64,000 nt of DNA. Source: Blastopirellula marina DSM 3645. GTDB taxonomy: Bacteria; Planctomycetota; Planctomycetia; Pirellulales; Pirellulaceae. How positions within the stretch are numbered: position 1 is the first letter of the stretch; the number at the start of each line of letters is the position of its first letter. Location of the stretch: positions 831,967 through 895,966 of the forward strand of contig NZ_CH672377.1 of assembly GCF_000153105.1 (NCBI RefSeq). The letters run 5' to 3'. The translations under genes were made by a program, and so were the position numbers. The notes below the pieces were generated by a model. The model searched no databases, was not told the DNA's origin, and saw only the letters and a program-made list of their open reading frames with translations. Shown here piece after piece: positions 29,371-39,652 of this stretch.

Positions 29371-29592
29371 CGGAGTCTCCCTGGCCAAAATCGGCCTTTA
29401 GATTCTCATACCACATGGACCCGATTGTGGAGAGCGCGCCACCCTGCCGAGTCCATCGCATCCAACGTAATGCACTCCAAGTGATCTATCAATTGCCGTA
29501 ACTTGCGTCGTACCCTATACTTCAGTAGTCCGTGACTCTGTTTCGCGGTCTTCTCATTCCTCGGTACGAACGCCCTGCGAGCAGTTACGCCC

Positions 29593-30960
29593 ATGTGGAA
29601 AAATCCTGCTAGTTTCGCGCTTTCCGCGCTGACCACTTTCGCATTGCTCCTGCCGATGGAACGCTTGACTTGGGCGGCCGGCCCGACGCCGAGCGAACCA
29701 AGCGTCAGCCAACCCTCTCCCTACGCCGAAATCGACGATGACTATGTCGAATTAATCCAGATGTTCGCTGACGCGCTGGACCAGGTCGATCGCAACTATG
29801 TGGAAAAACTCGATCGCCGCAAGCTTATCGAAGCTGCGATTCGCGGCGTCATTACCGAGTTGGATCCCCATTCGACCTATATCCCCCAAGAAGAGCTAGC
29901 CCGGTTTCGCACCAACATCGATCAGCAGTTTGGCGGCATCGGCATCCAAATTGATTCTCGCAATGGCCAGCTGATCATCGCGAGTCCCTTGGTGGGCGGT
30001 CCCGCCTATGACGCGGGTCTGGGCGCCGGCGATCGCATCTTGGAGATTAACGGCCAGAGCACCAAAGGCATGACGATCGACGACGCGATTGCGCGCTTGA
30101 AGGGAGACGAAGGAGAAACCGTTTCTCTCGTGATCTATCACCCGGCTGAGTTTAAGACCGAAACGGTTGAGTTGGAGCGTGAGATGATCCAACTGCAAAC
30201 CGTGCTCGGCGACCAGCGTCTCGAGAACAATGACTGGGACTACATTTACGATCACGACCAGAAGATCGCCTATGTCCGCATTACGATATTCAGCCGCAAT
30301 ACCGCCGAAGAGTTCGCCGCGGTCCTGCAGCAATTGAAGAAAGACGAAATCCGCGGGCTCATCGTTGATTTGCGTTCAAACCCCGGCGGTCTGCTCAGCG
30401 CCGCGATCGAAATCTCGGATCGCTTTATCAACGAGGGGAAAATCGTCAGCGTGGAAGGCCGGAATACTCCCAAGCGAGAGTGGAGCGCCGTCGCCGACAC
30501 GACCCTGGTGGACGTTCCGGTCGCCGTATTGGTCGACCATTTTAGCGCCAGCGCCAGCGAAATTGTTTCGGCTTGCCTGCAAGATCATGAACGTGCGGTC
30601 GTGATCGGTCAGCGAACCTGGGGCAAAGGGAGCGTGCAGAATATCATCAATCTAGAAGAGGGCAAAAGCGCGATGAAGCTAACGACCGCTAGCTATCATC
30701 GCCCGAGCGGCAAAAATATCCATCGCTTGCCCGACGCCAAAGATACCGATGAGTGGGGCGTTTCTCCTTCGCCTGATATGGAAGTCGAAATGACGCCCAA
30801 GCAACTCGCCAACTTCCAGAACTACCGCCGTCGACGCGACATGGGGACGCTTATCCCGCACCCCCCAGCTCCAGAACCGCCGCTGGCCGATGTCGACCCA
30901 GTGCTGGCCAAAGGGCTTGAATATCTCGAATCGAAACTCTCACAACCAGCCTCCCCCTAA
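29593..30960 (+). CDS. ctpA: Carboxyl-terminal processing protease, S41 family
   Basis: This 455-aa protein has a signal peptide (ALSALTTFALLLPMERLTWAAG), so it acts in the periplasm. A PDZ domain spans about 115-190 (GGIGIQIDSRNGQLIIASPL, PAYDAGLGAGDRILEINGQ). The S41 core follows, with LIVDLRSNPGGLL, the nucleophile Ser in SASASEIVSACLQ and the catalytic Lys in RTWGKGSVQ, both present. It trims or degrades exported proteins from their C-termini. The tail (after DPVLAKGLEYLESKL) is Pro-rich. tsaD follows 17 nt downstream, suggesting one transcript. Confidence 0.93.
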   Translation: MWKNPASFALSALTTFALLLPMERLTWAAGPTPSEPSVSQPSPYAEIDDDYVELIQMFADALDQVDRNYVEKLDRRKLIEAAIRGVITELDPHSTYIPQEELARFRTNIDQQFGGIGIQIDSRNGQLIIASPLVGGPAYDAGLGAGDRILEINGQSTKGMTIDDAIARLKGDEGETVSLVIYHPAEFKTETVELEREMIQLQTVLGDQRLENNDWDYIYDHDQKIAYVRITIFSRNTAEEFAAVLQQLKKDEIRGLIVDLRSNPGGLLSAAIEISDRFINEGKIVSVEGRNTPKREWSAVADTTLVDVPVAVLVDHFSASASEIVSACLQDHERAVVIGQRTWGKGSVQNIINLEEGKSAMKLTTASYHRPSGKNIHRLPDAKDTDEWGVSPSPDMEVEMTPKQLANFQNYRRRRDMGTLIPHPPAPEPPLADVDPVLAKGLEYLESKLSQPASP

Positions 30961-30977
30961 TTACGCAGCGACGGTTT

Positions 30978-32006
30978 ATGAATCTGTTGACGATCGAGAC
31001 GACCTGCGACGAGACAGCCGCAGCCATCATTAATGAAGATCTCGAGCCTTTAGCGAGCGTTGTCGCGTCGCAAGAAAAGCTTCACCAGCGATTCCATGGA
31101 GTTGTTCCTGAGATCGCCGCACGCGCTCATCTCGAGCGAATCATGCCGGTGATCGACGAGACGCTCGCTCAAGCGAACCTGACCCTTGCCGATATCAACG
31201 CCGTCGCCGTCGCCCATACTCCCGGCTTGGCTGGCTCGCTGCTAGTTGGCGTCTCGGTCGCGAAGACGCTCGCCTGGTCGCTGGGCGTGCCGCTTGTCGG
31301 CGTCAATCACTTACACGGACATATTTACGCTTGTCGACTCGCCGCTGGTCGCGACATCTTTCCTTGCGTGGGACTGATCGTCAGCGGCGGGCACTCGAGC
31401 CTCTACGATTGCTTGGGCCCTTCCGATTTTGTCCCGCTGGGCGGAACGATCGACGATGCGGCCGGCGAAGCGTTCGACAAGGTCGCGTCGATGCTGGGAC
31501 TCCCCTATCCGGGCGGCCCTTCGATATCACGATGTGCGGCGGATGGAAATCCCCAGGCGATCCCTTTTCCTCGGCCGTTTCTCCAAGATTCGTCTCGACT
31601 CGACTTTAGCTTTAGCGGACTCAAGACAGCGGTCCGGTACGAGATTGCGGGACCTGGTCGCCCCGATTTTTCCGCTATCGAGATCTCCGCTCAACGTCGC
31701 GCCGACATTGCCGCCAGCTTTGAACAGGCGGTCGTCGATTGCCTGGTTGGCAAAGCGGAACTAGCAATCCGAAAAGCGGGACGCACCCGACTGTGTGTTG
31801 GCGGCGGTGTCGCCGCGAATCGCCGCCTGCGCGATGCGTTACAAGAGATGGCCGACCGTAACCAGATCGAATTGATCATCGCTCCCTTCGCCCTCTGCAC
31901 CGACAATGCGGTGATGGGGGCGATCGCATGGGAAAAAATAAAGGCCGGCAGCTACGACGAACTTTCACTCGACGCAGCACCCGGCCTGATTCGCGAACGC
32001 GTTTAA
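30978..32006 (+). CDS. tsaD: tRNA N6-adenosine threonylcarbamoyltransferase
   Basis: This 342-aa protein is full-length for TsaD (Gcp). It transfers the threonylcarbamoyl group to A37 of tRNAs that read ANN codons, together with TsaB, TsaE and TsaC, none of which is in the window. Conserved blocks are TIETTCDETAAAI, VVPEIAARAHLE, AVAHTPGLAGSLLVGVSVAK, the metal-binding VNHLHGHIYA, GLIVSGGHSSLY, LGGTIDDAAGEAFDKVA, and GGGVAANRRLRDAL. It ends 9 nt before the convergent stop of the VWA gene. Confidence 0.97.
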   Translation: MNLLTIETTCDETAAAIINEDLEPLASVVASQEKLHQRFHGVVPEIAARAHLERIMPVIDETLAQANLTLADINAVAVAHTPGLAGSLLVGVSVAKTLAWSLGVPLVGVNHLHGHIYACRLAAGRDIFPCVGLIVSGGHSSLYDCLGPSDFVPLGGTIDDAAGEAFDKVASMLGLPYPGGPSISRCAADGNPQAIPFPRPFLQDSSRLDFSFSGLKTAVRYEIAGPGRPDFSAIEISAQRRADIAASFEQAVVDCLVGKAELAIRKAGRTRLCVGGGVAANRRLRDALQEMADRNQIELIIAPFALCTDNAVMGAIAWEKIKAGSYDELSLDAAPGLIRERV

Positions 32007-32015
32007 CAACGCCTA

Positions 32016-35000
32016 CTAGTTGTCATCATCATCGTCGTTGTCGCCGCCGCCGGTTCCGGATTCAATCGTATTGAAATCGCCCGAACCGATATTGAACGTC
32101 GTGACGTTGCCGATTTGCGTGAAGCTCGGGAAGCCGGTGAAGCGAACGTATCGCCGATCGGCCGAAATCACCGCAAACGATGTAAACTGCACGCCTTCGG
32201 GCAGAACCGTAATCTGCGGTCGAAAACCGACGCTGCTGCGATTGCGAATAAACGGACGCGTGTTGGCCACTTCTTGCCGATCCGTTGCATACGCTTCGCT
32301 GCTGTACGAATCGGAATAGCTATCCAGCGCTTGGGCTAACACGGCTCTCCCCATTTCGGCATGCGCCTTGGCGGCGACTTGCACTTGATTCTCTTCCAGG
32401 CTGTCCGTGCGACGTCCTTCTTTCAAGGTGAAATTCACCATCGCAGCGGTATCGCCCAGCGGAATTTGCTGACGCAAGTGCTTCTGCTGCTTGGCGCCGT
32501 ACGAGGTGTAAACGTCGACCGTCACTTTGCCGGCGGTCACTTCACCCCAGATGCGACGAATGAGCAACTTGTAGTCGCCGGGGAAACCGACGGGGCAAAC
32601 ATAAGTCTCGGAAAAACCTTGGTCATCTTGTTGATTTAAGGAAGAAGCCGCATCACCCAGCAGAACGCCGCCGCCAACCGAGCGAGGGTTGCGAAGTGAG
32701 CAAACGGTTCCGGTCGGCTCTTCTACGGCAATGTCGAGATCAGCGTCGCCGGTCCAAGAGACGTTCACAATGCAATCGCGAATCAACGCTTCATTCAGTT
32801 CCTGGCTGAACTCTTTCGCTTCATCGAGCCGGCCCTCTTTTTGCAATCGGCCTAAAGCCGCTTTGGCGGAGAGAAACGCTTCGGTTTTGATCTTCACGCT
32901 TTCCGTCGGCCAGGCTTGCTTCAAAGCGCCGACGCACGCCCAACGGACGCCGTCAAAATCATCCAGGCGTTTGGCGGCTGCAAGGCCCAATGCGTACGGC
33001 TCAGGACGAAGCGGTTCGATCTTGGCGACTTCCTGAAACAGCTTGAGTGCTCGCTCATCGAGCCCGACGCGGGTCATGTAGATCGCCACATACAGCATGT
33101 GCTCTGGGCCCGAAGTGAAATCGATCGCCGACATCAAGCTTCGCTCGATCTCTTCTTTCGGTGCGTGATTTAACTGCATCGCCATACCCAACGCCTCGTA
33201 CATCCAAGGTTGCGGCTGGCCATGACGCAGAAACGATTGAATCAACGCGGTCACTTCGTCGTATTGCTGCGAGTTCATCATGCGACGAATTTCGCTACGA
33301 ACTTCCGAAGAAGGAACGTCGGCGCCCGATTCGAGCAACCGATCCCAAGCAGCGCTACGGGTCTCGCCTTCACGAACTTCTAACTTTAGTTCTGGTTTCG
33401 CTTCGATTGCCGGAGCCGCTTCGATCTTGGCCGCTTCCACCGAAGTCTTCACTTCCGCTTCCGCTTCCACGGTTGGCCCTAGCTTCAAAACCGCCTTCTC
33501 ATCATCGACGGCAAAGAAACCACCGCCACCGCCGCCTTGACCGCCACCACCGCCTCCAAAGCCGCCGCCGCCTTGGCCGCCACCGCCGCCAAAGTTGCCG
33601 CTGCTACCGCCTTGGGCGCCAGAACCAAAGCCGCTACCGCCAGAGGGAATCGGCATCACCAAGTCAGCGACCGGGTAAACCTTGGTCACTAGTTCCGATT
33701 CAGCATCTTCCGGAGTCGTAATTTCCAACACTTCGTTGGCGACCACATAGGTCAGTTCCAACTCCTTCAGCAGCAAGCGAAGCGCTGAACGCAGGCTGAT
33801 ACCTTCCAGATTACGCGTAACCGGCACGTCCGGTGAAAGCCCCACGTCTTCCAGTGCGCGATTGTTCAATTGAATTTCGATGCCGTGCAGCGTCTTCAGG
33901 TATTCGACGACTTCGACCAGCGGCGTGTCGATAAAAGCGATCTTGGTCTGCTCGTTGAGTTGCTCAAAGATCTTCTTTTCGGCGTCGCCCGTGGTCGCCA
34001 AGTCGACTGACGAGTATTTCTTACGACGGCGGGTGATGTCTTCCCAGAATTCGCGATCGGCGTAAACGATCGGCGGTTCGTCCGGAAACGGAACATGGGA
34101 CTGCTCCACCAGCCACAGCGTATCGATCACGCCCTTGTAGCGACGTTCACGAATTCGTTCGATGTTGTAGAAATTGCCAACCAGCTCGGCGTTGTAAACG
34201 GCGCCATGCGTGGCCAAGTTCAACGGATCAATCTCGCGAGCCGCATAAGCCGCTTCTTCAGCTTCGACATATTTGTGCTCGTCCATCAGCGCGTTAAACA
34301 TTTCCATGATGCTTCGCACACGCTCTTCGTCGCGAAGCAACGTTTCAGTAATGCGAATGCGTTCGGCGGCGATCGCGGCGTTCTCGTCACGTTCTAGACG
34401 TTCGGATTCGACCTGAACCGCACGTCGATCCGCCATCTGAATGGCGCTGACGATCTTGTTACGCAGACCACGTCGGATGTCGGCTTGCAGTTCGGGAGCG
34501 CGATCCACGCTCTCCAACAGCAGCTTCAGCGAGTCTTTCACCATGGCGGGCTGAACGCCCATTTGCTCGCGGGCATTGGCCAACGCGTTTTCGACTTCGA
34601 TCTTGATCACTTCCGCTTGGCGGATTTGCTGACGTTGCACTTCGCTCAGGAAGTTACCTTCGTCCGCGTCCAAGTCGGCGCCCGGCTGAGCTTGGGCATT
34701 GACCATTCGCAGCGAGTCATCATCACCAATCTGCGATAGCGCGGCTTTTCTCACCAGCGTCGCTTGCGGATTGTTCGGGTCACGCTGCAGCGCGGCGTCG
34801 GCCAGGCGCTGGGCGCCCACCGCATCACCGGTCGCAAGCGCTTGTCCGCTCATTTTCGAGAAGGAATTGGCCGAAGCCAGCATCACGCGAGCCGTCTCAC
34901 GCAGACCGACCGAACCGACCGTCGGCAGGCTCATGCCGCCATCTTTTTTGGCCAGTTCCATCAACTGCGGCAGATAGGCTTGATCGTCCGATGGTTCCGG

Positions 35001-35891
35001 CTTGGCGGCGAAATTGAGTGGGATCGTCTTGCCATTGGACATGCCGGTCAACTGGACGGTCACTTCGCCTGCATCTGCAAGTTCGCCAACCACAATCGTG
35101 TCGCGATCTCCACGCAGCGGCGGAGTTTGTTTCGGATAGACAACCGAGACGTTGCTGGAAAATTTCACGTCGGTCGGCCAAATCACAGGCGTCTCGGCGG
35201 CGGCAGCGATCAAAGCGCCGGCGTCAGCCGACGCTGCTTCGTTGCTGTCGGCAATCACGACGCCGCCGGTCTGATTGGCCAAGACGGCCAGCAGTTGAAT
35301 GTCACGTTCTGGACCGATGGCGAACGCATCGACCGACGCACGCGCCTTCGTCAGAGCGCCGACCAGATTTTTCAGTTCGGCGTCTTCCAACGAGCGAGCG
35401 CGGCTGGCGCCGTCACCCAAGTAAACGATCGAGCGGGGAGTATCGAGTCCGTTTTGGAATTGCGACGCCGCTTCGCTCAACATCGTCGGCAAATCGGTCG
35501 AACCAAGGGGGGCTCGCTTGGCCAACTTCGCCAGTGCTGCGTCGGCTTCTGGACCGGTCGGAGCGACGAAACCATCGTTCATCGCGACCGCATGCAGATC
35601 GCCTCCCATCACTTTGACGCGCGTTTGCGGCGAAAGTGACGCCAATAACGCTTTCAGCGTATTGAGAGAGTCTTCGCGATAGATGCCGGTTTGACTCGCC
35701 GAAGTATCGACGATCACCACCACTTCGCCCGGCACGGCTTTGAGCTTCTCACCGGGAGAAATACTCATCGCAAAGTAGGTTTGTCCGCCTGTCGCTTCGT
35801 AGGTGGCAAGCTTCGCTTCTTCGGCCATTACTTGGCCAGCGACGCTTGAACCCAACAAGATTGCGAGCGATGCGAAGAGGCATCGTGTCAT
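32016..35891 (-). CDS. Giant secreted protein: VWA, STN-like module, Gly-rich linker, DUF2135
   Basis: This 1291-aa protein starts at ATG 35891, next to AAAGGTGAG and followed by a signal peptide ending near VMAEE; ATG 35909 is possible. A VWA domain covers about 55-215 with the metal site DTSAS at 62-66. Helical, repeat-like stretches follow (about 340-620). An STN/secretin-N module at about 655-740 (IAFIDTPLVEVVEYLKTLHG ... VLEITTPED) matches the protein at 5673-7418. A Gly-rich linker (about 750-790, runs of GGGGG with FG) precedes a TPR-like part. A DUF2135-like domain lies at about 1030-1130 (WTGDADLDIAVEEPTGTVCS, FPGDYKLLIRR). The chain ends in an Asp/Asn tail. This is most likely an extracytoplasmic scaffold; no enzymatic role is visible. 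Confidence 0.8.
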   Translation of the reverse strand: MTRCLFASLAILLGSSVAGQVMAEEAKLATYEATGGQTYFAMSISPGEKLKAVPGEVVVIVDTSASQTGIYREDSLNTLKALLASLSPQTRVKVMGGDLHAVAMNDGFVAPTGPEADAALAKLAKRAPLGSTDLPTMLSEAASQFQNGLDTPRSIVYLGDGASRARSLEDAELKNLVGALTKARASVDAFAIGPERDIQLLAVLANQTGGVVIADSNEAASADAGALIAAAAETPVIWPTDVKFSSNVSVVYPKQTPPLRGDRDTIVVGELADAGEVTVQLTGMSNGKTIPLNFAAKPEPSDDQAYLPQLMELAKKDGGMSLPTVGSVGLRETARVMLASANSFSKMSGQALATGDAVGAQRLADAALQRDPNNPQATLVRKAALSQIGDDDSLRMVNAQAQPGADLDADEGNFLSEVQRQQIRQAEVIKIEVENALANAREQMGVQPAMVKDSLKLLLESVDRAPELQADIRRGLRNKIVSAIQMADRRAVQVESERLERDENAAIAAERIRITETLLRDEERVRSIMEMFNALMDEHKYVEAEEAAYAAREIDPLNLATHGAVYNAELVGNFYNIERIRERRYKGVIDTLWLVEQSHVPFPDEPPIVYADREFWEDITRRRKKYSSVDLATTGDAEKKIFEQLNEQTKIAFIDTPLVEVVEYLKTLHGIEIQLNNRALEDVGLSPDVPVTRNLEGISLRSALRLLLKELELTYVVANEVLEITTPEDAESELVTKVYPVADLVMPIPSGGSGFGSGAQGGSSGNFGGGGGQGGGGFGGGGGGQGGGGGGFFAVDDEKAVLKLGPTVEAEAEVKTSVEAAKIEAAPAIEAKPELKLEVREGETRSAAWDRLLESGADVPSSEVRSEIRRMMNSQQYDEVTALIQSFLRHGQPQPWMYEALGMAMQLNHAPKEEIERSLMSAIDFTSGPEHMLYVAIYMTRVGLDERALKLFQEVAKIEPLRPEPYALGLAAAKRLDDFDGVRWACVGALKQAWPTESVKIKTEAFLSAKAALGRLQKEGRLDEAKEFSQELNEALIRDCIVNVSWTGDADLDIAVEEPTGTVCSLRNPRSVGGGVLLGDAASSLNQQDDQGFSETYVCPVGFPGDYKLLIRRIWGEVTAGKVTVDVYTSYGAKQQKHLRQQIPLGDTAAMVNFTLKEGRRTDSLEENQVQVAAKAHAEMGRAVLAQALDSYSDSYSSEAYATDRQEVANTRPFIRNRSSVGFRPQITVLPEGVQFTSFAVISADRRYVRFTGFPSFTQIGNVTTFNIGSGDFNTIESGTGGGDNDDDDDN

Positions 35892-36173
35892 GCGCTCACC
35901 TTTGGGCATATTCAGACTCCAAAACCGTCGAAAGGATGTGTCGAGGAGGGGGATTCCCTGTTCCAGCGAATACCCACTGTTTTAGCAGATGCGGATAACA
36001 GAAGGCGCAGAATTGCATTCCGCAACTGAACTTGTATTCTATTTCCCGCCTGAAATAGACGCTACAAAATTCTACCGATTGTCGCAAGTTTAGCTGGATT
36101 AACATTTCCGGAAAACCGGCACACTCAAGCGCCGCCGCCCAAAGTGCCGGTCTTCATCGAACCCGGAACCCTT

Positions 36174-37235
36174 CTAGCGAAGTATGTCAAACCCATCAAT
36201 GACGGCATCCCAGCGTTCGAGAACTTGTCGCTCGGCAGTCCGATAGCTGCGGATCTCTCGCTCCTGATGAGCATGCCGGGCAGCTTCCAGCCCTTCGGTA
36301 AGATCCAAATTCCCTATCCAACGAATCCCCTCTTGCGTGCTACGCGACCATGCGAAGATTTGCGCCGCAATGGTGACCGTCCAGGCCGCCCCCTGCCCTG
36401 GCTGAGGAGCCTCGGTCACTTCTTCTTCCTCCAAGTACTCGTTGTATTCCGAATAACCGTACGGATCGAGCGAGTTGACGAAGTCGGATGGGCCCGAATG
36501 GAGATAGGCGATCTCTTCGTCAGTCAGCGGGGACTCCTCATCCTGCAGCAGGCTCACGACCTCGTCGATCATGCCGGGTTCGATCATGTCGGAATCGCTG
36601 CTCTCATTCTCCGACGCAAAGTGCTCGACGACCGGAGGCATCGGCGGGCAATCGTCTTGCAATTGAGCTTCGACAAGCAACTGGGCTTCGACGAGCGGTC
36701 GAGCGGCGACAATCTGGGCGTACTCTTCGTCCAAAATGAATGCTTCAACCGCTGCAAGCTCTTTCTCTGTAACCATTTCCGATGCGGCGACCGACGCCGA
36801 GGCAGAAACCGGCAACCAACCGGCCAGCGAACGAGAGATCAGGCTCTTCATCCGCAAGTCGAACTGAGCCAAGCGAAAATCGGCCGGATGTTCGGGGCTC
36901 TCCCAAAAGAGCTCGCTCACCTTTTCCCAAGCGAGCTGGAGCTCGTACTGCACGACTTCCGTACGATTTCGGCCGCGGAGATCTTTCGCCACGTTAATAG
37001 AAAAGCGACTTTCACCAGAGGGTTTCGTGCGATTAGGTTCCAGACAATCGCGAATCGCTTTGTTCACCCAGTCGGTTTTGGCGTAATCCGCAATCGGAGT
37101 CGCGACAGAAGATAGATCCGAGTCGCTCGCCTCAAACGAGGCGAAATCGCAAGGTCCGGGCAAACCGTCTGCAAAACTAAGGGTGGGGATGCAAACTAGC
37201 AGGACGTATAGCGAGCGTAGGCCCAAGAACGACAT
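36174..37235 (-). CDS. Secreted acidic hypothetical protein
   Basis: I start at ATG 37235 (353 aa): GGAG lies 8 nt upstream and a signal peptide (MSFLGLRSLYVLLVCIPTLSFA) follows. The frame is open 114 codons further upstream, but that part is Arg-rich and antisense-like. The mature protein is rich in Asp and Glu, with helical segments (FILDEEYAQIVAARPLVEAQ) and an acidic tail region (ESSDSDMIEPGMIDEVVSLL, YLEEEEVTEA). No family is recognised. It lies between the VWA gene and a divergent transporter gene. Confidence 0.6.
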   Translation of the reverse strand: MSFLGLRSLYVLLVCIPTLSFADGLPGPCDFASFEASDSDLSSVATPIADYAKTDWVNKAIRDCLEPNRTKPSGESRFSINVAKDLRGRNRTEVVQYELQLAWEKVSELFWESPEHPADFRLAQFDLRMKSLISRSLAGWLPVSASASVAASEMVTEKELAAVEAFILDEEYAQIVAARPLVEAQLLVEAQLQDDCPPMPPVVEHFASENESSDSDMIEPGMIDEVVSLLQDEESPLTDEEIAYLHSGPSDFVNSLDPYGYSEYNEYLEEEEVTEAPQPGQGAAWTVTIAAQIFAWSRSTQEGIRWIGNLDLTEGLEAARHAHQEREIRSYRTAERQVLERWDAVIDGFDILR

Positions 37236-37556
37236 CCGTTGTCTCCAGCGGGGGGCATTGGTTGATTGTATTTTTGAGAGGGCCCGCGAAGATCCTTTCG
37301 CGGCGGCCCGTATTCGGCGTGACAGATGTCGTATCGGCGAATTACGACGTGACACGTCAGGCAAACCGGGAATACTAGGAGAGATGCAGGTTATGCGAGA
37401 TATGAAGGCGACCCCTCTTGATATGCTGTTTACAATGACTCGATTCCGCAAGCAGTCGCGACATCTCGGCGGTACCGCATTCCCAAGCGGCGGCGGAAGC
37501 CTCAGAATCATCACTTCCCCAGCTGTTCGCCCTGCCCTGTCGCCAACATTGATTGA
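37236..37556. other. Divergent promoter region
   Basis: This 321-nt region lies between the acidic secreted protein (minus) and the SLC13-type transporter (plus). It must hold both start signals, but I find no convincing promoter, hairpin or small gene. Confidence 0.4.
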
Positions 37557-39464
37557 ATGGTTCCTGAATTTCTGCATCCTTGGCTCGCGATCGCGACAAC
37601 GGTCAGCGTATTTATCACGCTGCAGGTGACGCGTCGCATCCCGATTGACCTGCTGTTTTTGTTGGCGCTGGTATTCTTGGTCCTGACCGGCGTCCTCTCC
37701 CCGGCCGTCGCGATCTCCGGCTTCGCCAGTCGCGCCGTCTTGGCGATCAGCGCGCTATTGGTTGTTGCGGCCGGACTGCGCAGCACCGGCGTGCTCGACT
37801 GGATCGGCAATGCACTGTTGGGAGATGTGAAGTCCGAAGGCACGGCGCTGCGTCGCATCGCCGGACCGATTGTCGCTAGCAGCGCGTTCATCCTGAACAC
37901 GGCGCTGGTCGCGATGATGATGCCGGTCCTGATTGATTGGTGTCGCCAGCGCAACCTTTCGCCGTCAAAACTTCTATTGCCGCTCAGCTATCTGACCATC
38001 CTGGGAGGCGTCTGCACGCTGATCGGCACCAGCACGACATTGGTCGTCAACGATCAGCTGCGACTGAGCTATTCGGCGATGCAAGCCGAAGTCGAACAAC
38101 TGCAAATGGAAACCCCGCTCAACTCGGCGGCGATCACGGCGCGACAAACAGCGCTGCCGCATGTCGCACCGATGGGCTTCTTCGAGATCGGCATGGTCGG
38201 GCTGCCTTGCGCGATCACCGGCACTCTCTTTTTGATGTTCGTCGGTCAGAAGTTGCTGCCGGGCTCGCCGGACTTGATCGAACAGCTCGGAGATCAACGG
38301 CGCGAGTACCTGGTGGAGATGCAGGTCTTGCCAGAGTGTCGCCTGGTGAACAAAACGGTGGAAGAAGCAGGCCTGCGCAATCTGCACGGGCTGTATCTGA
38401 TCGAAATTGATCGAAACGGCGACATCCTGACGCCGGTCGCGCCCGGCGATCAAATTCGCAGCGGCGATCGCTTGGTCTTTACCGGAGTAGTTTCGACGAT
38501 CGTCGATCTCGAGAAGATTCCGGGGCTGGTGCCGGCCGCCGATCAAACGTATGAGTTCAACCCCTCTTCCCGTCAGCAGCGCCATATGACTGAAGTCGTC
38601 TTGTCGCGCACCTCGCCGCTGATCGGCAGTACTGTTCGTCAGGCGAACTTCCGCGCGTTGTACAACGCAGCGGTCATCGCCGTACATCGCAACGGCATGC
38701 GTTTGACCAACAAGATCGGCAACATTGAACTAGAGCCAGGCGATACCCTATTGCTGCAAACCCGCGGCGACTTTATCGCCCAACATCGCAACAGCCGCGA
38801 CTTTTATTTGGTCAGCAGCGTCGAAGGCGCCGAACCGCGCCGTCATGATCGCGCGTTGCTAGCGGCCGGCTTGATGAGCGTACTGATTTTGTGGATGACG
38901 CTTGCTTCTTTGTTTGGCGAAGGCGGCTTAGCCGACCCGGCCATCGCGGCACTCTCGATCGCGGCGCTGATGGTCTTGCTGCAATGCGTCAAATCATCAG
39001 ACGCTCGAGCCGCGATCGACTTACAGGTCGTCGTCACCATCGCCGCTGCGCTGGGACTGGGCAGCGCCCTCTGGCAAAGCGGCGCCGCCGAAATGATCGC
39101 CGAGATGCTCGTGCAAATCGTCGGCCCCCGTCCCTACTTGTTGCTAATCGTGATCTATCTGCTGGCGCTGATTTTTACCGAAATGATCACCAACGCCGCC
39201 GTCGCCGCGCTGCTATTGCCGATCGCAATCGCAGTGGCGATCGAAGGAAACCTGAATCCGCGCCCCTTCATCATGGCGATCGCATTGGCGGCGTCACTCT
39301 CGTTCTTAACGCCGATTGGCTATCAAACCAATTTGATGGTGATGGGCCCCGGCGGTTATAAACCACGCGATTACCTGGTGGCCGGCATCCCGCTGGCGTT
39401 GATCGTGGCGACCACCGCGCTGGTGCTGATTCCGCTGGTCTGGCCACTGACTTTGGTCGAATAG
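37557..39464 (+). CDS. SLC13/DASS-type transporter with two RCK_C domains
   Basis: This 635-aa membrane protein is of the CitT/SLC13 ion-transporter superfamily. The N-terminal half has about five helices (ISALLVVAAGLRSTGVLDWI) and the family hairpin GVCTLIGTSTTLVVND. Two cytoplasmic RCK_C (TrkA-C) regulatory domains lie in the middle: about 255-310 (VLPECRLVNKTVEEAGLRNL) and about 345-405 (VVLSRTSPLIGSTVRQANFR). The second half repeats the fold with MITNAAVAALLLPIAIAVAI and SFLTPIGYQTNLMVMGPGGY, the paired loops that bind substrate and Na+. Substrate is not determinable; sulfate or dicarboxylates are usual for members with TrkA-C domains. A small fragment resembling its C-terminal end lies at 40574-40669. 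Confidence 0.88.
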   Translation: MVPEFLHPWLAIATTVSVFITLQVTRRIPIDLLFLLALVFLVLTGVLSPAVAISGFASRAVLAISALLVVAAGLRSTGVLDWIGNALLGDVKSEGTALRRIAGPIVASSAFILNTALVAMMMPVLIDWCRQRNLSPSKLLLPLSYLTILGGVCTLIGTSTTLVVNDQLRLSYSAMQAEVEQLQMETPLNSAAITARQTALPHVAPMGFFEIGMVGLPCAITGTLFLMFVGQKLLPGSPDLIEQLGDQRREYLVEMQVLPECRLVNKTVEEAGLRNLHGLYLIEIDRNGDILTPVAPGDQIRSGDRLVFTGVVSTIVDLEKIPGLVPAADQTYEFNPSSRQQRHMTEVVLSRTSPLIGSTVRQANFRALYNAAVIAVHRNGMRLTNKIGNIELEPGDTLLLQTRGDFIAQHRNSRDFYLVSSVEGAEPRRHDRALLAAGLMSVLILWMTLASLFGEGGLADPAIAALSIAALMVLLQCVKSSDARAAIDLQVVVTIAAALGLGSALWQSGAAEMIAEMLVQIVGPRPYLLLIVIYLLALIFTEMITNAAVAALLLPIAIAVAIEGNLNPRPFIMAIALAASLSFLTPIGYQTNLMVMGPGGYKPRDYLVAGIPLALIVATTALVLIPLVWPLTLVE

Positions 39465-39652
39465 GCGTAGCGTTAGCGATCTTGCTTCACGTTGATTCGC
39501 GGCATGGTGCTAGCAGCGAACCGAGGTTTCCCACGGGCGTTTTCCTGTTGCTATAGCCTGGGGATTGCATTTCTCGTTAATATTCCCCCATCGTCGGAAC
39601 CACGACGCGTTTCCCGGCGCCTCGCTCAGAATATCCTTGGGAGCTCCTATTC

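Noticed and set aside
34764-35639. 291-codon plus-strand frame
   Set aside because: It is antisense to the VWA protein and lacks a ribosome site or motifs.
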